The translations under genes and the position numbers were made by a program. A DNA stretch of 54,380 nucleotides, from contig CAZTQR010000014.1 in NCBI GenBank assembly GCA_964615795.1, positions 1-54,380 on the forward strand, in the 5' to 3' direction. Each line of letters begins with the position of its first letter. Within the stretch, counting starts at the first letter, position 1. Below the pieces are notes generated by a model. It was not told where the DNA came from. It ran no database searches and saw nothing but the letters and a program-made list of their open reading frames with translations. Shown here in pieces: positions 42,588 to 51,046 of the stretch. Source of the DNA: JADJAH01 sp964615795. GTDB taxonomy: Bacteria; Bacteroidota; Ignavibacteria; Tepidaquicellales; Tepidaquicellaceae.

Positions 42588-43346
42588 CTTGTCCATGCGA
42601 ACATGGCACAGCGCAAAGTCGTACTTTACGGGATCATCAGCATCAAATGCTTTGAGAGATTCGGTCAGCATCACGGCAAATTTCATGTCGCATGACTTTC
42701 TTTCTGCCAGTCCCAGTCCCCTGCTTACGTTGTAAACATGCGTGTCAACGGGCATGATAAGCCTGCGCGTACCAACCTCTTTCCAACAGCCTGTATCTAT
42801 ATCATCATTTCTTACCATCCATCTCATAAACAGATTGAGCCGCTTGCACGCTGATCCTTTTGAAGGAAGCGGCAGAAGGTATCTGTAGCTCTTAGGAGCA
42901 TCACTTGCACAAAGTGCACTGCTGAATCTGTCAAGAGCATTCACAACATTCACGTCTTCATCCTTAAGCCCCGACAGGAAAAGTCTCCTGAGGCTTCCGT
43001 GAGAATTCAACCCTGAGCTCATTGACCGCAACAAATTTGAAATATCATCTGAAGAATTGAACCTGTGATACAGATCCGAAAAGTACTTTTTATCTTTCTG
43101 TTCAGAGAAATTCAGGGTAAATTCGTGCCAATCATTACCGATCCTGTCGGCGAATCTTCTTACAAAAGAATTGATGTGTTCAACCTTTCCGTAAGAAAAA
43201 CATGAAATGAAAAGAGCGGCAATTTCAATATCGCTCTCCTCATTCAGGTCATGAAGGTTCCACACAGGATCTTTGGAAGAATGCTTCTTCCTGTATTTGC
43301 GGAAGATCCCGTTCAGGTACTTCTCTAAATTCTTATTATTTCTCAT
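42579..43346 (-). CDS. TIGR02757 (DUF2400) family protein
   Basis: 255 residues. Matches the TIGR02757 pattern: an N-terminal helical part (DIEIAALFISCFSYGKVEHI), a central FSSALCASDAPKSYRYLLPLP-type block (quoted by residues about 143-162), CKRLNLFMRWMVRNDDIDTG and a C-terminal RLIMPVDTHVYNVSRGLGLA. This last segment resembles the helix-hairpin-helix/GPD catalytic Asp region of base-excision glycosylases, so a role with DNA is suspected but unproven. Its start codon lies 8 bases from the divergent start of the next gene. Confidence 0.84.
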   Translation of the reverse strand: MRNNKNLEKYLNGIFRKYRKKHSSKDPVWNLHDLNEESDIEIAALFISCFSYGKVEHINSFVRRFADRIGNDWHEFTLNFSEQKDKKYFSDLYHRFNSSDDISNLLRSMSSGLNSHGSLRRLFLSGLKDEDVNVVNALDRFSSALCASDAPKSYRYLLPLPSKGSACKRLNLFMRWMVRNDDIDTGCWKEVGTRRLIMPVDTHVYNVSRGLGLAERKSCDMKFAVMLTESLKAFDADDPVKYDFALCHVRMDKLF

Positions 43347-43354
43347 CTATCAGA

Positions 43355-44038
43355 ATGACAAAAGCATTTCTTATCGGCGACAATGAACAGCTTGTATCCG
43401 AACTCTCAACACTGATAAAGGACAAGTGCGAGATATCCGACGAGCTGACTGACGAGGTTGACATTGTATTTGAGCTCACAAACTTCGGGGACGAAATGAA
43501 ATTCAAGATCATTGATTTCATCGAAGAAAAAAACGCAAAAGCCACAGTTGTGTCTGCGTCGCTCTGCATAACCGCATTGAAGCAATGCGAGGCATTGAAG
43601 GATCCGGAAAGACTCGTTGGAGGCGCATTCTATCCGGGGTTTTCTGCGGCAGGCGCAGTTGAGCTTTCGAGAACAAGTTTCACAAAAGATGACAGATTCG
43701 CGGCGGCAAAACTATTGTTTGAATCATGCGGAAAGGAAGTGATTGAATCGCCCGACAGGCCCGGTATGACGGCAATGCGCATTATTACAATGATCATAAA
43801 TGAGGCTTACCTGGTTCTTCAGGAAGGTACATCGAACGCAAAGGACATTGACACTGCAATGAAGCTTGGAACAAATTATCCGTTGGGGCCGATTGAATGG
43901 AGCGACAAACTCGGAACGGACCTGGTTTATGCCATTCTGAGGTCAATGCATGAAGAATTCGGCGAAGACAGATACAGGATCACTCCCCTTCTGAAGGAAA
44001 AGAGCATTGAAAGATCGATCGGTCACGCATTCAACTGA
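43355..44038 (+). CDS. Degenerate 3-hydroxyacyl-CoA dehydrogenase-family protein
   Basis: 227 residues, about 60 shorter than the 280-290 of active enzymes. The C-terminal domain is well kept (AYLVLQEGTSNAKDIDTAMKLG, NYPLGPIEWSDKLG). Catalytic features are not. The GxGxxG of the Rossmann start is replaced by IGDNEQL. The HFFNP His is Ala91 (GGAFYPG), though the paired Glu103 remains. The Asn of the VNRL motif is Met141 (TAMRIIT). It is unlikely to be an NAD-dependent dehydrogenase; a binding or regulatory role in acyl-CoA metabolism is possible. Confidence 0.75.
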   Translation: MTKAFLIGDNEQLVSELSTLIKDKCEISDELTDEVDIVFELTNFGDEMKFKIIDFIEEKNAKATVVSASLCITALKQCEALKDPERLVGGAFYPGFSAAGAVELSRTSFTKDDRFAAAKLLFESCGKEVIESPDRPGMTAMRIITMIINEAYLVLQEGTSNAKDIDTAMKLGTNYPLGPIEWSDKLGTDLVYAILRSMHEEFGEDRYRITPLLKEKSIERSIGHAFN

Positions 44039-44197
44039 CTATCTGAAAGTAAAACCGTGAATGAACAGTTTCACGGTCATGTAGATCGAGAAAATGGTTG
44101 CGAGTATGATCAGTGCAAGCATGATCCTCGCAAGCGTGCTGTCAAGTTTTCTCTTCGGTCTTGTTTCCTGTATTTCAGTTACAACAGGTTCTTCCAT
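44039..44197 (-). CDS. 52-residue single-helix membrane protein
   Basis: Start ATG at 44197, stop TAG at 44039-44041. The sequence has a charged N-terminus (MEEPVVTEIQETRPKRK), one hydrophobic helix (IMLALIILATIFSIYMTVKLF) and a short tail FIHGFTFR. It lies 32 bases downstream of the nucleoside phosphorylase gene on the same strand and converges with the HADH-like gene with no gap. Positive residues before the helix suit an N-in orientation. No family recognised; small size and lack of a clear ribosome site keep confidence moderate. Confidence 0.5.
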   Translation of the reverse strand: MEEPVVTEIQETRPKRKLDSTLARIMLALIILATIFSIYMTVKLFIHGFTFR

Positions 44198-44229
44198 ATT
44201 CTTTTTTTTGTTTACGGAGATGTTCCGGT

Positions 44230-45534
44230 TCAGTCAAGAATGTCTATTATCAGCTTCCTTGTTTCAGGCTTGTTATGTGAGATGCTGATTGCACCTGCGA
44301 TCCGCTTCTCGGCGTTGTCAAGTCTCTCAGGTGTGTCTGCAAACATATCCAGCAAAGGATCCCCTGCTTTTACCTCATCTCCGATCTTTGCATGAAGAAC
44401 GATCCCGGCAAGCGGGTCTATCTCGTCCGATATTTTCTTCCTTCCGCAACCCAGGTCTATTGATGCAAGCCCGATAAAGTCCGCTTTCAGTTCGGCCAGA
44501 TATCCGCTCTCTCCGGCAAAGACAGTTCTTGCAATCCTGCTTCTCTTGAGCCTCGTCCAGTCTTTCAGATATGAAACATCTCCCTTCTGAAGCCCGACTA
44601 TCTCTTCAAACTTTCTTAATGCGCTCTTGTCCAGAAGTCTTGAAACGGCCATCTGCTCACCTTGTCCGAGATCCTGGGACTTGCCACCGAGAAATATCAT
44701 CGCACCTGCAAGAGTTGCCGTCAGTTTGAACAGGTCCGGGATCATACTGCCGCTCATCAGCTCAACAGATTCTTCTACCTCCAGCCAGTTACCTATCTTT
44801 CTTCCCAGGGGCTGTTCCATGTCAGACAGGATTGCGATAGCTTTCTTGCCTGCTCTCCTTGAAGTGGATATGAGCTTTTTGGCAAGCTCAACAGGTTCGT
44901 TTTGTCCGGGAAGATTTCCTCCCCTGCCTATCTTAACATCGAAAACGAAACCGTCCGCGCCTTCAGCAAGCTTCTTGCTCATTATGCTCGAAGTGATCAG
45001 CGGTATGCATTCAACGGTTGCAGTAACATCACGGAGCGCATACAACCTCTTGTCTGCAGGTGCAAAGTCCTTGGTCTGTCCCGCAAGAGCAACTCCTGCC
45101 GTTTCGATCAGTCCGGTGAATTCCTTAAGCCCGAGGTTCACATCAAAGCCGGGAATTGACTCCAGCTTGTCGAGCGTTCCGCCTGTATGGCCGAGTCCCC
45201 TGCCCGAGATCATCGGAACCGCAATGCCCTCGCAAGCTACAAGAGGTGCAAGTATGAGCGAGGTCTTATCGCCGACTCCTCCCGTTGAATGCTTGTCAAT
45301 CTTCGGAACCCTGATGCCGGACAGATCAAGCCTGACGCCGCTGTCAATCATAAGCTCCGTAAGCTGGAATGTCTCTTCATCCGTCATTCCCCTGAAGTAA
45401 ACCGCCATCAGGAAAGCTGACATCTGATAATCGGCAACTTCACCGCTCAGATATCCGTCAATCAGGAACTTCAGTTCATCCCTTGTCAGCGAAAGGTTGT
45501 TTCTCTTCTTCTTGATCAGCTCAGATGTATTCAT
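44230..45534 (-). CDS. Pyrimidine-nucleoside (thymidine) phosphorylase
   Basis: 434 residues from ATG 45534, the usual size; the frame is open for another 44 residues upstream without similarity. Key segments: KIDKHSTGGVGDKTS (phosphate and nucleoside binding), MISGRGLGHTGGTLDKLE, FVFDVKIGRGG and the C-terminal glycine-rich barrel-sandwich region. It cleaves thymidine or uridine to base and deoxyribose/ribose-1-phosphate. The family is DeoA/Pdp; which of the two substrates it prefers cannot be read from sequence. Followed by the small membrane-protein gene. Confidence 0.93.
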   Translation of the reverse strand: MNTSELIKKKRNNLSLTRDELKFLIDGYLSGEVADYQMSAFLMAVYFRGMTDEETFQLTELMIDSGVRLDLSGIRVPKIDKHSTGGVGDKTSLILAPLVACEGIAVPMISGRGLGHTGGTLDKLESIPGFDVNLGLKEFTGLIETAGVALAGQTKDFAPADKRLYALRDVTATVECIPLITSSIMSKKLAEGADGFVFDVKIGRGGNLPGQNEPVELAKKLISTSRRAGKKAIAILSDMEQPLGRKIGNWLEVEESVELMSGSMIPDLFKLTATLAGAMIFLGGKSQDLGQGEQMAVSRLLDKSALRKFEEIVGLQKGDVSYLKDWTRLKRSRIARTVFAGESGYLAELKADFIGLASIDLGCGRKKISDEIDPLAGIVLHAKIGDEVKAGDPLLDMFADTPERLDNAEKRIAGAISISHNKPETRKLIIDILD

Positions 45535-45659
45535 GCAGGGCAAGTTATGCAATTCGGAAAGTTTTAGAAAGTCCCGATTAACGTCACCCGGAATACTGCA
45601 CTGCCAAGTCTTCATCGAAAGATCTGTCTGTATTTTTTCACAAAGTCCGGAAAAAATTT

Positions 45660-45690
45660 TTGACACTTCATAGCAATTGATCTAAGTTTG
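45660..45690 (+). promoter_or_regulatory. Promoter upstream of comEC
   Basis: TTGACA (45660-45665), then a 20-base gap from TTG to TAAGTTTG (45683-45690), a perfect TAnnTTTG box. It fits the same TTG-N20-TAnnTTTG pattern as the marR and fnr promoters. The predicted start is about 10-15 bases before the ATG at 45708. Confidence 0.58.
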
Positions 45691-45707
45691 AACGGACAAG
45701 CTTGCCA

Positions 45708-48104
45708 ATGAGCGGACTGAATATTATGCCCGGGTTAAAGCTCTCCGCTGCATTAAGCATAGGGATCATTGCGGGGAGCGTGTTGCCTCTGAACAGATCG
45801 CATATATGCATAGTGATCATTGCACTGCTGATTGCAATGATTGTTTGCAGGAGATGCAGAATGCCTCTCGCATATATCACAGTCATTCTCACGGGACTGC
45901 TGTTGTTCAACTCTGCACATTACGAGATACCGGCAAACTCCCTGGCAAGACTTCCCGGGAATTTTGCAGGAAGGACAGTGAAGATTGCAGGAACAGTGCT
46001 CGACATCCCCGACACAGACAGCACAAGAATAAGATTCAAGTTAAGTGCGGATAAGGTGATCCACCGTGATACTATGGCTGTTGACGGAGAAGTAATTGTC
46101 AGCATCACACTTTCCGAAAGAGATTCACTGATCCCGGAGATCAATCCGGGACAAATGGTATTTCTCAGGGGAAAACTGGAGACAGTACCCGGCAGAAGAA
46201 ACCCGGGCGAATTTGATTACAGAAGATACCTCAGTCTGAAGGGCATTTACTTTGTTTTCCGGGCATACGGCATCAACAGTCTTGAGATAGCAGGCAACGG
46301 GAATATGGGCTTTATTATGAAGGATGTCATCTTTCCTTCAAAGGCATACGCCCTTAACTGCATTGACCATCAGCTTGACGGCGACAATGCAGAATATCTG
46401 AAGGGACTTGTGGCCGGCGACAGGTCCGACATCAGCGAAGAGGTCAGGAACAATTTCACCGATGCAGGCGTGTCGCACCTGATTGCCGTGTCCGGTCTGA
46501 ACGTCGCCTACATAGTAATTTCTCTGACACTGCTCCTGTCGGCGATAAGGATTCACCCGTCGGTCTCGCTTGCCGTAATCATTGCCTTTCTTTCATTCTA
46601 CTGCCTGCTAACGGGAAGCACGGCTTCGATCGTAAGGGCTTCAGTTATGGGAATACTCGCTCTTGCCGGTATAAGGATGCAGAGGGCAGGCAATTTCTAC
46701 AATCTTGCGGGCATCTCTGCAGCAGTGATACTGATAGCCGATGCACGCCAGCTTTTTGATGCGGGATTCGTTCTGTCTTTCACGGCCGTCATTTCCATGG
46801 TATGGATCTATGAGAAAATTGACAATCTTCTGCTGAGAAGCGAAGTACATGAGCGCGGCAGGTTTGCAAATGTGAAGCGGGCTCTGGCTGCGGCATTCTT
46901 TACAACATTTGCGGCACAAGCCGGAACTCTGCCGATCACTGCACAGTACTTCGGGAAAGTCTCGCTTATCTCACTGGCAGTCAATATGGCGGCAGTTCCT
47001 ATGGCCAACATCTCGCTCGCAATCGGTTTCATGCAGATCGTTCTTTCACTGATATCAAAGGAACTTTCACTGCTGGCTTCAATTACGAATGACATACTGT
47101 TGTCAATTCAGCTCCGAATGATCGGCTTTGCAGCAGAACTGCCGGGAGCCTACTTCCATGTGCGGGAACTTTCCACTGCGGAAACAGCAGGAATATTCGT
47201 GATCATTGTGATCATATTCTCCGCCACCAAAGCAAGCCAACTGCCGTTCAGAGTTGTCTGCTCTATTCTTGTTGCAGTGATCGTATTCGGAATTGCAGGC
47301 ACGCACAGGCAGGAACTTCGAATCTATTTCCTTGATGTCGGGCAGGGTGATGCCGCTGTCGTAATCACACCCGAAGGCAAATGCATAATCGTTGATACCG
47401 GCGGTAACTTCAGGGGTTACGATACAGGTGAAAAGACAATAGCTCCTTTTCTCAGAAGGAAAGGGATAACTGACATAGACCTTATGATTCTCACACACAA
47501 CCACAATGACCATATCGGAGGAGCGGAGTACATCATCAGAAATTTCAATGTGCTCAAAGTATTCTCATCAGAGGACGGCTCAGAGGAAGGCGGGGCAAAG
47601 GGCTTATACGACCTGATTGCCGGCAAAGGGATTGAACTGGAGTTTCCCGTTGCGGGAAACATCTGCGAAAGTTTTGACAACATCAGGTTGTATTTTCTTC
47701 ATCCACGCAATCAGGGCAGGAACAAAGAGGAAAATCTGAACAATTCAAGCGTGGCATTCTTAATGAAATACGGCGAGTCGGAAATTTTATTCACCGGAGA
47801 TGTTGAGCACGAAGCAGAAAAGGCAATATCAGAAAGGTATGCAGGACTCCTTAATGCTGATGTACTGAAATCCCCTCATCACGGAAGCATCACATCCAGC
47901 ACATCTGCATTTGTAGCGCTTAGTTCGCCGGATGTTTCGGTAATATCCTGCGGAAGGAACAACAAGTTCGGACACCCCTCCGGCGAAGTAATGAAGCGAT
48001 ACCAATACACTGACTGCATTATTCTCAGGACCGACCTCACAGGCTGTGCCTCAGTAGTTACCGACGGCAGGACAATTCAGGCAACAGCTTGTTACAGTGA
48101 ATGA
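45708..48104 (+). CDS. comEC: ComEC/Rec2-family DNA internalisation protein
   Basis: 798 residues from the ATG at 45708; a TTG at 45702 is the alternative. N-terminal helices, a soluble DUF4131-like OB region with PGRRNPGEFDYRRYL (about residue 165), the ComEC/Rec2 membrane core (HLIAVSGLNVAY; LLTGSTASIVRASVMG), and a C-terminal metallo-beta-lactamase domain: FLDVGQGDAAVV, DTGG, THNHNDHIGG, GDVEHEAE and LKSPHHGS. This is the channel that passes single-stranded DNA across the inner membrane in natural transformation, so the host may be competent. It ends 6 bases before the convergent stop of the next gene. Confidence 0.93.
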   Translation: MSGLNIMPGLKLSAALSIGIIAGSVLPLNRSHICIVIIALLIAMIVCRRCRMPLAYITVILTGLLLFNSAHYEIPANSLARLPGNFAGRTVKIAGTVLDIPDTDSTRIRFKLSADKVIHRDTMAVDGEVIVSITLSERDSLIPEINPGQMVFLRGKLETVPGRRNPGEFDYRRYLSLKGIYFVFRAYGINSLEIAGNGNMGFIMKDVIFPSKAYALNCIDHQLDGDNAEYLKGLVAGDRSDISEEVRNNFTDAGVSHLIAVSGLNVAYIVISLTLLLSAIRIHPSVSLAVIIAFLSFYCLLTGSTASIVRASVMGILALAGIRMQRAGNFYNLAGISAAVILIADARQLFDAGFVLSFTAVISMVWIYEKIDNLLLRSEVHERGRFANVKRALAAAFFTTFAAQAGTLPITAQYFGKVSLISLAVNMAAVPMANISLAIGFMQIVLSLISKELSLLASITNDILLSIQLRMIGFAAELPGAYFHVRELSTAETAGIFVIIVIIFSATKASQLPFRVVCSILVAVIVFGIAGTHRQELRIYFLDVGQGDAAVVITPEGKCIIVDTGGNFRGYDTGEKTIAPFLRRKGITDIDLMILTHNHNDHIGGAEYIIRNFNVLKVFSSEDGSEEGGAKGLYDLIAGKGIELEFPVAGNICESFDNIRLYFLHPRNQGRNKEENLNNSSVAFLMKYGESEILFTGDVEHEAEKAISERYAGLLNADVLKSPHHGSITSSTSAFVALSSPDVSVISCGRNNKFGHPSGEVMKRYQYTDCIILRTDLTGCASVVTDGRTIQATACYSE

Positions 48105-48109
48105 CTCTT

Positions 48110-49870
48110 TTAAAATTTGAGTTTCACATCAAAGACCTCATTGCCCCTTGTTGCGATGAACGAGACTTCGTTTGCAGAGGGATCATAAGAGATTGCTCCG
48201 ACGGAATTGTAGATCTTCCCCAATGATCTGTTATTCACAAATACTTCCTTAAGATCCATCGTATAGTCTTCTCCGGGTTTTGTAACTGCAATAAAGAACA
48301 TTTCTCCGCTCACTGTATAGAACAGATTGTAAACACCTCTGAAGTAACCCGGGCCTCCGGCTGCAGTCTCAGGGAAAGGAAGCTTAACGCCGTTTGTGAA
48401 TACGGCATTTCCGTATGTTGTATCATTTAACTGCTCCTCAGCAACAAATGTGAAATCACCCGATGGCGAATATGCCATGGGATAAACAGAATCTCCAAGA
48501 GACTGATACGAAAGGAAGCTGTATGTGCCGATCTTCTTACCGTCCATTACAAAATCTGTACTGCTTTTATATGTCCCCCCTGTCGTATCCGATATTAGTC
48601 CCATGTAATAAATTCCTCCGCTTCTTGTGTAACCATAACCGTAAATGTCATCGTACCTCTTACTATTAATTTTTGTCTTTGATCCGTTCTTCCACAGGTA
48701 TAGATCCGTGTTCCTTGCATTGAGAGTCTCCTGCGCGGCAAAAAGGGCTTCATTTCTGCTTCCCCACTGTATCGGCCTGATACTGTAACCAAGAAAGTGC
48801 CTCCCGTTCTTTTCAATGAGGTATGAAAGCGGCATATAATCGCTCGATTCATATTCATTCTTCTCCGTTCCTGATGCAACATACATCAGATCTCCGTTAT
48901 CATCGAATTTCACATCTGATATCCCGCTGTTATATGTTTTACTTTCCCGGTTGCCGCTGTTAAGCCGTTTGCTGTTCTTCGCAATGTCATAATTGTAAAC
49001 ATATTCGCCCGCAGAATCTGCAATCATATAATACATATTATTTTGTCTGTCAAAGTAGATCGGCGGATATGCAAAGTCAAATTCACTCATCTTCTTGTCT
49101 CCGCGGACAACAAAGCATCCGCGCCCGGGCTCAAACAGCTTCCCCTTTTCCTTGGCAATGAAGCACAGTTCGCCGTTATTGTCATAGCACAGACTTGAGT
49201 AGTCTATGTCGCTGTATGGTGTCGGGATTGTGTTGTTCTCGGTTAGGATGAATGCCTTGCCGTTCTTAAGGGCTATGAACACTCTGTTGCCCTCTTTGTC
49301 ACGGAAAAGATTCTCTTCTCTCACGTATTCGTCACCCTCCATGTTGGCATCCGGGCTTATTCTGAAAGCCGCTCTTATTTCATCATAAGGGCCTAAATCT
49401 TCAACCCCGCGCTGTTCAGAATACTTTGTAAGATAATAATTGTCGCCTTGCTTTCTTGGGAACACGACCTCGTCATTTGAGTTAACATACGAAGTAGTCC
49501 AGTCAATGAAGTCTGACTTCATAACTGTCTGTCCGTCAACGATCAGGATTGTGTTTGAAGGGTTGGTATCGGATCCGTAGTTATCACCAAATGCAACATA
49601 CTTGCCGCCGGAGAGAAAGCGAACATGCATCGGAGAAATGTAGTTGGCTTCTTCAGAAGTTCTTTCATTATCCACCACGCTTACCCTTGTATTGTCATTG
49701 TTCCACTTAAGCCTGCATAACCTTCCGCTCTTTCTGTCAAACACTATCCCGTAAACATCTGCGACAATTCCCGGGGGCGTTTCAGCAAGCTTTGTTTCAA
49801 TCAATTCCTGGCTGAGTACGGCCGATCCTGTGCACAAAATAAGGGCGATTGCAATAATTGATTGTCTCAT
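48110..49870 (-). CDS. Secreted repeat protein, probably beta-propeller, function unknown
   Basis: 586 residues with a signal peptide ending near LSQELIE. The rest is a set of repeated units of about 50 residues, each with a GxxY or Y-x-x-x-(D/N) turn, a short strand and a charged loop (SGGKYVAFGDNYG, NGKAFILTENN, NGELCFIAKEKGK, NGDLMYVASG, SGEMFFIAVTKPGED). The composition is rich in Asn, Asp, Gly and Tyr. The pattern fits a WD40/TolB-like propeller, but no family is recognised. No T9SS sorting domain is seen; it ends EVFDVKLKF, so it is probably periplasmic. It follows aat by 25 bases. Confidence 0.6.
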   Translation of the reverse strand: MRQSIIAIALILCTGSAVLSQELIETKLAETPPGIVADVYGIVFDRKSGRLCRLKWNNDNTRVSVVDNERTSEEANYISPMHVRFLSGGKYVAFGDNYGSDTNPSNTILIVDGQTVMKSDFIDWTTSYVNSNDEVVFPRKQGDNYYLTKYSEQRGVEDLGPYDEIRAAFRISPDANMEGDEYVREENLFRDKEGNRVFIALKNGKAFILTENNTIPTPYSDIDYSSLCYDNNGELCFIAKEKGKLFEPGRGCFVVRGDKKMSEFDFAYPPIYFDRQNNMYYMIADSAGEYVYNYDIAKNSKRLNSGNRESKTYNSGISDVKFDDNGDLMYVASGTEKNEYESSDYMPLSYLIEKNGRHFLGYSIRPIQWGSRNEALFAAQETLNARNTDLYLWKNGSKTKINSKRYDDIYGYGYTRSGGIYYMGLISDTTGGTYKSSTDFVMDGKKIGTYSFLSYQSLGDSVYPMAYSPSGDFTFVAEEQLNDTTYGNAVFTNGVKLPFPETAAGGPGYFRGVYNLFYTVSGEMFFIAVTKPGEDYTMDLKEVFVNNRSLGKIYNSVGAISYDPSANEVSFIATRGNEVFDVKLKF

Positions 49871-49895
49871 GAATTGAGTTTAATTTTTGTTCGGA

Positions 49896-50504
49896 TTATT
49901 TCGTGAAGCGGAATTTCCGGTCAACTGACAGCGCGTATTCAAGCTGGCTCAAATATGTATCTTTACTTATCTCCACAGCTCCGAGCCGGCTGAAATGCGG
50001 TGTCATCATCTGAATATCGAACAGCCTGTAACTGCATCCCTTAAGAACATCGAACAGCTTTACAACACATACCTTGGATGCATTTGCCGAATTGTAAAAC
50101 ATTGACTCTCCGAAGAATGCACCTCTGAATGCAACTCCGTACAGCCCGCCTTCAAGCTTTCCGTCTTTCCACGCTTCAACCGAATGCCCGAAGCCAAGTT
50201 CGTAAAGCTCTGTGAATGCGCATATAATAAGATCATTGATCCATGAGTATTCTCTTTTCGAACAACTCCTGATCACATCATTGAAAGCAGTATTGTGCCT
50301 AATCTCAAACTCGTTCCTGCTTAAGACCTGCCTGAGAGACCTGGATATCCGAAGTCTGTCATCATCTCCTGCTACGGGAATCACGGCTCTCGGATCAGCC
50401 TCGAACCAGCTGACAGTGCCGTCCTCATTCCCCATAGGGAAAATGCCTGAAACATAACCGTTGAGAACATCCTCCGAGCTTAATGTTTTGAAACGGTTCA
50501 ACAT
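49896..50504 (-). CDS. aat: Leucyl/phenylalanyl-tRNA-protein transferase
   Basis: 202 residues. Aat adds Leu or Phe to proteins starting with Arg or Lys, marking them for Clp degradation. The conserved NGYVSGIFPMG, VSWFEADPRAVIP, YSWINDLIICAF, GHSVEAWKDGKLEGGLYGVAFRGAFFGESMFY (quoted by its core HSVEAWKDGKLEGGLYG) and FDIQMMTPHFSRLGAVEISK blocks are present. Length is slightly below the usual 220-240. The start lies 86 bases from the divergent umuD gene. Confidence 0.93.
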   Translation of the reverse strand: MLNRFKTLSSEDVLNGYVSGIFPMGNEDGTVSWFEADPRAVIPVAGDDDRLRISRSLRQVLSRNEFEIRHNTAFNDVIRSCSKREYSWINDLIICAFTELYELGFGHSVEAWKDGKLEGGLYGVAFRGAFFGESMFYNSANASKVCVVKLFDVLKGCSYRLFDIQMMTPHFSRLGAVEISKDTYLSQLEYALSVDRKFRFTK

Positions 50505-50590
50505 AGTTTTTCGGGAATAATAATTAAATGCTTCAATGAATCGGTAACTGCCGGAGTATCCCGTACTTAATATTGTAGCTCAGGTGAAAT

Positions 50591-51046
50591 TTGAGTAATT
50601 TGAATCAAATTAATAAAACATTGCCGCAAGCTAAACTGGAAATTTTCCGCCCGTCTTCCGGGAAACGCATCAAGCTGAAATTCGTGGAAAACCTTATTCC
50701 TGCAGGATTTCCCTCACCCGCGTTTGACTATGTAGAAAAGGAACTTGACCTGAATGAGTACCTCATCAAGCATCCATCTTCCACATTCCTTGCAAGAGTC
50801 ACGGGAGATTCCATGATAAAAGCGAACCTGAAGGAAGGAGACATCCTGATCATAGACAAGGCGAAGGAACCCAGAAACGGAGATACGGTAGTGGCGATAG
50901 TTGACGGTGAATTCACTGTTAAGAAACTTCAGATAACAAAAGGCAGATATTTTCTTAAGCCCGAAAACGAGAACTACAGCCCTATCGAGGTAACTGCCGA
51001 TACAGAGATCTGGGGTGTAGTGATCAAAGCTGTAATAAGTCTGTGA
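50591..51046 (+). CDS. umuD: UmuD-like LexA-family self-cleaving polymerase subunit
   Basis: 151 residues with a TTG start. Peptidase S24 domain: catalytic Ser74 (GDSM), Lys111 (FTVKKL) and a likely cleavage site Ala38-Gly39 in PAGFPSPAFDY. After RecA-induced self-cleavage UmuD becomes the subunit of the error-prone polymerase. A short AGGTGA precedes the start. The stop overlaps the UmuC start (GTGA). I found no clear LexA box in 50505-50590. Confidence 0.92.
   Translation: MSNLNQINKTLPQAKLEIFRPSSGKRIKLKFVENLIPAGFPSPAFDYVEKELDLNEYLIKHPSSTFLARVTGDSMIKANLKEGDILIIDKAKEPRNGDTVVAIVDGEFTVKKLQITKGRYFLKPENENYSPIEVTADTEIWGVVIKAVISL

Noticed and set aside
44627..45400. 257-codon open frame antisense to the nucleoside phosphorylase
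   Set aside because: Ser/Pro-rich composition typical of antisense shadows; the phosphorylase on the other strand is unambiguous.
50505..50590. LexA box upstream of umuD
   Set aside because: I looked for a palindromic SOS site and saw none convincing; the lineage's LexA motif is unknown to me.
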